Shown here one piece after another: positions 60,268 through 64,000 of a DNA stretch of 64,000 bases. Position numbers and translations under genes: made by a program. How positions within the stretch are numbered: the first letter of the stretch is position 1; each line of letters opens with the position of its first letter. Source of the stretch: Bin103 sp002238925 (GTDB lineage Bacteria; Spirochaetota; Spirochaetia; SZUA-6; Bin103); NCBI GenBank assembly GCA_965208065.1, contig OZ242313.1, forward strand, positions 1,860,001-1,924,000, read 5' to 3'. The notes below the pieces were generated by a model. The model did no database searches and was not told the DNA's origin. It saw nothing but the letters and a program-made list of their open reading frames with translations.

Positions 60268-61362
60268 ATGCACGCGGGAACCACGGTCATGAGCGGGCGC
60301 GCACCGCGATGGAAACGGGTCCATGCGTGGCCGACGGGGGTGTTGCTGTGCGCGGTGCTGTCGCTGGCGGCCGCCCCCCTGCTGTGGGCGGACGATGCCG
60401 GCGCGGTGGCGCTGATCGGCGACCAGGAGGTGTCGCGGGACGAACTTCTCGCCGCCGCGGCCAGCGACCTGGAAGCGCGCGAAATGGAGGCCCTGCGCTG
60501 CCAGGCGGAGGCGGTGCGCGGGCGCCATGACGTGCTGGAGGCGTCGTTGCGGCAACTGGTGCTGGAACGCCTGCTCGCACTGGAGGCGGCGCGCACCGGA
60601 GCCACGGTGGCGGCGGTGGAGGCCGACATCCAGGCTGCGGCGGCGCCGGTTCGCGATCAGGACATCGAGACCTTCTACGAGCGCAATCAGGATCGCATCG
60701 GGCGCCCGCTGGCGGAGGTGGCGGGCCAGATTCGGACCTTCCTCGAGCGCCAGGCGCTGGTTCGTGCGCGCGGCGAGCTGTTCGCCGCTCTGGAAGCGCG
60801 GTTCGGCGTCGATTATCTGCTGGATCCGTTGCGGTTCGAGGTGGCGGCGGATGGGTTTGCCGCACGCGGCGAACCGGACGCCGCGGTGACCATCGTGGAG
60901 TTTTCCGATTTCGAGTGTCCGTTCTGCGTGCGGGTGCAGCCGACGCTCGAGCGGGTCATGGAGCAGTACGCCGGCAGGGTGCGGCTGGTATACCGGCACT
61001 TTCCGCTGACGTCCATCCACCCGCGAGCCTGGAAGGCCGCGGAGGCGTCGCTGTGCGCGGGCGAGCAGGACCGGTTCTGGGAGTACCATGACGTGTTGTT
61101 CGCCGAGCAGCACGCGATGACCGTGCCCGATCTCAAGGAGAAGGCGCGCCGCATCGGTCTGGCGGGCGCCGAGTTCGACGCCTGCCTGGACTCGGGCCGC
61201 CACTCCGAGGCGGTGCGCAAGGACCTGCTGGCCGGCACCGCCGCCGGGGTCTCCGGTACCCCCGCGTTTTTCGTGAATGGCCGCTTCCTGTCGGGCGCGG
61301 TGCCGTACGATCACTTCGCCGAGCTGATCGACGATGAGGTGGCCCGCATGGAGAGCCCATAG
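60268..61362 (+). CDS. Exported DsbA-family thioredoxin-fold protein with SurA-like N-terminal domain
   Basis: The 364-residue protein has a signal anchor around 22-42 (WPTGVLLCAVLSLAAAPLLW). The helical N-terminal region, ALIGDQEVSRDELLAAAASD and VLEASLRQLVLERLLALEAA, resembles the SurA/PpiC N-terminal chaperone domain. The C-terminal DsbA-like domain has AAVTIVEFSDFECPFCVRVQ (active site CPFC, about 217-220), LVYRHFPLTSIHPRAWKAAE and GVSGTPAFFVNGRFLSGAVP with the cis-Pro. It is predicted to act in the periplasm as a disulfide oxidoreductase or chaperone. It directly abuts the EIIA-like gene. Confidence 0.85.
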   Translation: MHAGTTVMSGRAPRWKRVHAWPTGVLLCAVLSLAAAPLLWADDAGAVALIGDQEVSRDELLAAAASDLEAREMEALRCQAEAVRGRHDVLEASLRQLVLERLLALEAARTGATVAAVEADIQAAAAPVRDQDIETFYERNQDRIGRPLAEVAGQIRTFLERQALVRARGELFAALEARFGVDYLLDPLRFEVAADGFAARGEPDAAVTIVEFSDFECPFCVRVQPTLERVMEQYAGRVRLVYRHFPLTSIHPRAWKAAEASLCAGEQDRFWEYHDVLFAEQHAMTVPDLKEKARRIGLAGAEFDACLDSGRHSEAVRKDLLAGTAAGVSGTPAFFVNGRFLSGAVPYDHFAELIDDEVARMESP

Positions 61363-61422
61363 CAGGGCGTCATGGCGAGGCGCTTCCGAGCGCTCGCGGC
61401 GGCGGCCAGGCACACCGGTTGA

Positions 61423-61467
61423 CCGGTTGGCCGTCCGGTCGAAATTGTGGCGCCAACCGGCTATGCT
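61423..61467 (+). promoter_or_regulatory. Inverted repeat and possible -10 box upstream of the E2 gene
   Basis: CCGGTTGGC (61423-61431) pairs with GCCAACCGG (61452-61460), and TATGCT at 61462-61467 is a -10-like box just upstream of ATG 61478. This could be an operator overlapping the promoter. The very short distance from -10 to start implies a near-leaderless transcript, so this assignment is weak. Confidence 0.35.
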
Positions 61468-61477
61468 GAAGCGGTAA

Positions 61478-62902
61478 ATGGCAACCGAGATAGTAATGCC
61501 GCGGCAGGGGCAGTCGGTGGAGGCGTGTACCATTGTGCGCTGGCTCAAGCAGCCTGGCGACACGGTGGCAACCGGCGAGTTGCTGTGCGAGATAGAGACT
61601 GACAAGGCGTCGTTCGAAGTGGAATCGACGGCGGCGGGCACCGTGCTGGCGCACTTCGCCGGCGAGGGCGAGGAGGTGCCGGTACTGACGCCGATCGCGG
61701 CGGTGGGCGAGCCCGGTGAACAACCGACCGCCCCCGGTGGTCCGGCTGGCGGCGCACCAGCGGCCGCACCGGAGCAGGCGGCCGCATCGGGCGAACCGGA
61801 CACTGCGGCCCCGGTGTCTGCCCGGCCGCCGGACACCGGGGCGGGGGCCGGGTCTGTTGCTGCTGCAGTGCCGGTCGCACCCGAACCGGTGGGTTCGGGG
61901 GACGCGCTGCCGGCGTCCGGCAGGGGGCCGGCCGCATCGCCGCGGGCGCGCCGCCGGGCCGCCGAACTGGGCGTCGACTACACCGCGTTGGCCGGCAGCG
62001 GGCCGAACGGGCGCATCATCGAACGCGACGTGGTCGCCGCCGCGCAGGCGCGCCCGGCCCTGACCGGCGCCGCCCGTGCCGCCGCCGCCGCCGGGGCGCC
62101 GGTGCCGGCAGCGGGCAGCGGCATCGGCGGCCGCGTTACCCTCGCCGACCTGGCGGCGGCCGCCGCCGGCGCCGCACCCGAGGCGGTGGAGACGGTGCCG
62201 ATCACCGGCGTACGCAAGCTGATCAGCGAGCGCATGCAGCAGTCGCTCAGCGACACCGCGCAGCTCACCATGCATGCCACGGCCGACGCCGAGGCGCTGC
62301 TCGCCTACCGCGCACGCCTGAAGGCGAGCCCGGAGCACCTGGGACTGGCGGGCGTGACCATCAACGACCTGGTTCTGTACGCCGTGGCGCGGACCCTGCC
62401 GCAGTATCCGGAACTCAACGCGGTGGTGGCGGGAGACCAGATCGAGCGCCATCGCACGGTGCAGCTTGCATTCGCCGTGGATACCGACCGCGGGCTGGTG
62501 GTGCCGGTGATCGGCGGCGCCGACCGGCTGTCGATCGCGGCGCTGGCGGCACGCGCCCACGAGCTGGCGGCCGCCACGCAGGCGGGGTCGATCAGCCCCG
62601 ATCTGCTGCACGGCGGCACCTTCACGGTCACCAACCTCGGTGCGTTGGGGGTGGACAGCTTCACGCCGATCCTGAACCTGCCGCAGGTAGCGATTCTGGG
62701 CGTCGGCGCGCTTACCCTGAAGCCGGTGCTCGCCGACCCGGCGGCGGCCGGCGCACCCGACCCGGCTCAGGTCACCTGGCGCCGCCACCTCGGCCTGTCG
62801 CTGACCATCGACCATCGGGTGGTGGACGGAGCGCCGGCGGCGCGTTTCCTGCAGGCGCTCGGCGCGGCGGTCGCCGACATCGATCTGCTGGCCGCGCTGT
62901 AG
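61478..62902 (+). CDS. 2-oxoacid dehydrogenase E2 component (dihydrolipoamide acyltransferase)
   Basis: The 474-residue protein opens with a lipoyl domain (IVMPRQGQSVEACTIVRWLK; ETDKASFEVES with lipoyl-Lys43). An Ala/Pro/Gly linker leads to the E3-binding domain RARRRAAELGVDYTALAGSG. The catalytic acyltransferase domain has VPITGVRKLISERMQQSLSD, GGTFTVTNLGALGVDSFTPI and LTIDHRVVDGAPAARFLQAL with the active-site H...DG near 446-451. It transfers acyl groups to CoA in a pyruvate- or branched-chain-type complex. The E3 gene follows 10 bases later. E1 genes are not in the window. Confidence 0.93.
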   Translation: MATEIVMPRQGQSVEACTIVRWLKQPGDTVATGELLCEIETDKASFEVESTAAGTVLAHFAGEGEEVPVLTPIAAVGEPGEQPTAPGGPAGGAPAAAPEQAAASGEPDTAAPVSARPPDTGAGAGSVAAAVPVAPEPVGSGDALPASGRGPAASPRARRRAAELGVDYTALAGSGPNGRIIERDVVAAAQARPALTGAARAAAAAGAPVPAAGSGIGGRVTLADLAAAAAGAAPEAVETVPITGVRKLISERMQQSLSDTAQLTMHATADAEALLAYRARLKASPEHLGLAGVTINDLVLYAVARTLPQYPELNAVVAGDQIERHRTVQLAFAVDTDRGLVVPVIGGADRLSIAALAARAHELAAATQAGSISPDLLHGGTFTVTNLGALGVDSFTPILNLPQVAILGVGALTLKPVLADPAAAGAPDPAQVTWRRHLGLSLTIDHRVVDGAPAARFLQALGAAVADIDLLAAL

Positions 62903-62912
62903 CAGGGGCAGC

Positions 62913-64000
62913 ATGAGCGATTTCGATCTGGCAGTGGTGGGCGGCGGGCCCGGCGGATACGTGGCGGCCGAGCGCGCCGCCGCGCGCGGGCTCAGCACGG
63001 TGCTGGTGGAGCGCGGCCATCTCGGCGGCGTGTGCCTGAACAGCGGCTGCATCCCTACCAAGACGCTGATTCACTCCGCCAAGCTGCTGCAGCAGGCGCG
63101 CGGCGGTGCCGCCTACGGCGTGACCGTGAGCGAGGCGAGCTACGATCTCGGCGCCGCGATGGCCTGGAAGAGCGCGGTCACCGAGCGGCTGCGCGGCGGC
63201 GTGGCGAGCCAAATGGAACGCCACGGCGTAACCGTGGAGCGCGGCACCGGGATGCTGACCGGGCGCGGCCGGTTGACCGTGGACGGACGCGAACTCGGCG
63301 CCCGCAACGTGATCGTGGCCACCGGTTCGCGCGCCGCCCGTCCGCCGATCGCGGGCGCGGACCTGCCGCACGTGGTGGACAGCACCGGCGCCCTGCAGTT
63401 GCAGGAGCTCCCCGCCCGCGTGGTAATCGTCGGCGGCGGCTACATCGGCATGGAATTCGCCTGCTACTTCCACGCCGTCGGCTGCCAGGTGGTGGTGGTG
63501 GAGATGCTCGACGACATCCTGGCCGGGGTGGACGGTGACATTGCGCGGCAACTCAAGAGCGCGCTGCCCGGCGTGGTCTGGCACCTCGGGGCTCGGGTGG
63601 CGGCGGTCACGGCCTCCGGGGTCGCGCTCGCCACCGCCGAGGGCGAGCAGACCGAGGCGGCCGACCTGGTGCTGCTCGCTACCGGACGGACGCCGAATAC
63701 CGACGGCCTCGGGCTCGACGCCGCGGGAGCCGTGTTCAACCGGCGCGGCGTGACCGTGGACGAGTACCAGCGCACCAACGTGGCCGGCCTGTATGCGGTG
63801 GGCGACGTGACCGGCCGCTCCCTGCTCGCGCACGCCGCTTCGCGCATGGGCGAGGTGGCGGTGGACGCCATCGCGTCGCCGCGGCCCGGCAGCAACCGGA
63901 TGCGCTACCACGCGGTGCCGTGGGTGGTGTATACCTTGCCGGAGATCGCCGGCGTGGGCCTGTCCGAGGAGACCGCACGCGCCTCCGGGCGCAACGTACG
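62913..64000 (+). CDS. lpdA: Dihydrolipoyl dehydrogenase (E3), partial
   Basis: ATG 62913 starts MSDFDLAVVGGGPGGYVAAE. The redox-active pair is in GGVCLNSGCIPTKTL (C41, C46). VVIVGGGYIGMEFACYFHAV is the NAD-binding motif, and RTNVAGLYAVGDVTGRSLLA the second FAD block. The open frame runs off the right edge after ~362 codons, so the C-terminal dimerisation domain with the catalytic His-Glu is outside. E3 reoxidises dihydrolipoamide on the adjacent E2. Confidence 0.93.
   Translation, partial: MSDFDLAVVGGGPGGYVAAERAAARGLSTVLVERGHLGGVCLNSGCIPTKTLIHSAKLLQQARGGAAYGVTVSEASYDLGAAMAWKSAVTERLRGGVASQMERHGVTVERGTGMLTGRGRLTVDGRELGARNVIVATGSRAARPPIAGADLPHVVDSTGALQLQELPARVVIVGGGYIGMEFACYFHAVGCQVVVVEMLDDILAGVDGDIARQLKSALPGVVWHLGARVAAVTASGVALATAEGEQTEAADLVLLATGRTPNTDGLGLDAAGAVFNRRGVTVDEYQRTNVAGLYAVGDVTGRSLLAHAASRMGEVAVDAIASPRPGSNRMRYHAVPWVVYTLPEIAGVGLSEETARASGRNV

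Noticed and set aside
57850..61836. 1328-codon minus-strand open frame
   Set aside because: It is antisense to the S8 peptidase, antiporter, EIIA-like, DsbA-like and E2 genes, all of which have clear motifs; the frame is low-complexity (His/Gln/Arg-rich) and results from high GC.

Overview
The window is GC-rich (most genes look close to 70% GC) and bacterial. Genes are tightly packed, with many 4-base ATGA/GTGA start-stop overlaps. Lipoprotein and exported proteins, a possible surface subtilase and peptide-type ABC transporters suggest a double-membraned, heterotrophic, probably uncultivated lineage. Five Cys-type sulfatases, a PhyH oxygenase, a Gfo/Idh/MocA oxidoreductase and many toxin-antitoxin (TA) modules fit free-living or host-associated marine/soil metagenome lineages such as Spirochaetota, but no marker gene here settles the taxonomy.

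Layout. (1) 1-6001: a corrinoid/iron-chelate ABC importer (permease end, binding protein, ATPase), then a translationally coupled cobalamin operon cobT-cobS-cobC-cobU-cobO. Together they import corrinoids, adenosylate them and attach the lower ligand. (2) 6030-11345: a VapBC pair, a DUF4238 gene, transposase remnants, a ~165-bp repeat present twice, and gene debris. (3) 11346-18634 (minus strand): NurA, HerA-type ATPase, SbcD and SbcC, a double-strand-break processing set. (4) 18644-23935: two sulfatases around a NIPSNAP gene, an ADP-ribosylglycohydrolase and an EEP-family hydrolase. (5) 23936-31079: a hotspot of TA modules (HicBA, XRE, HigBA, VapBC, MNT-HEPN, HEPN pair) mixed with truncated and duplicated fragments. 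(6) 31082-41274: a defence island with type I hsdM and a broken hsdS, a lower-GC winged-helix plus deoxyribosyltransferase-like gene, two decayed dprA-like copies, and a two-gene Res/Mod restriction system. (7) 41265-43030: a frameshifted, truncated permease and a second copy of the HigA-tail/VapC/VapB cassette. The two VapBC cassettes are direct repeats about 14 kb apart that bracket the defence island. (8) 43363-55614: a peptide-type ABC importer (binding protein and two permeases, no ATPase), two sulfatases, Gfo/Idh/MocA, Uma2, PhyH, an amidohydrolase and a fifth sulfatase, which looks like a catabolic locus for a sulfated or polyhydroxylated substrate. (9) 55720-64000: an S8 peptidase lipoprotein, a CPA2 antiporter with an EIIA/PII-like partner, a SurA-N/DsbA-like thioredoxin protein, and E2 and E3 (partial) of a 2-oxoacid dehydrogenase complex.

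The most interesting part is 27.9-43.2 kb: nested direct repeats (VapBC outside, dprA-like remnants inside) around restriction systems, a candidate effector gene and a cluster of shared TTGGTCA palindromes. No tRNA, rRNA, CRISPR array or intact insertion sequence was recognised. All similarity statements come from reading the sequence, not from database searches.
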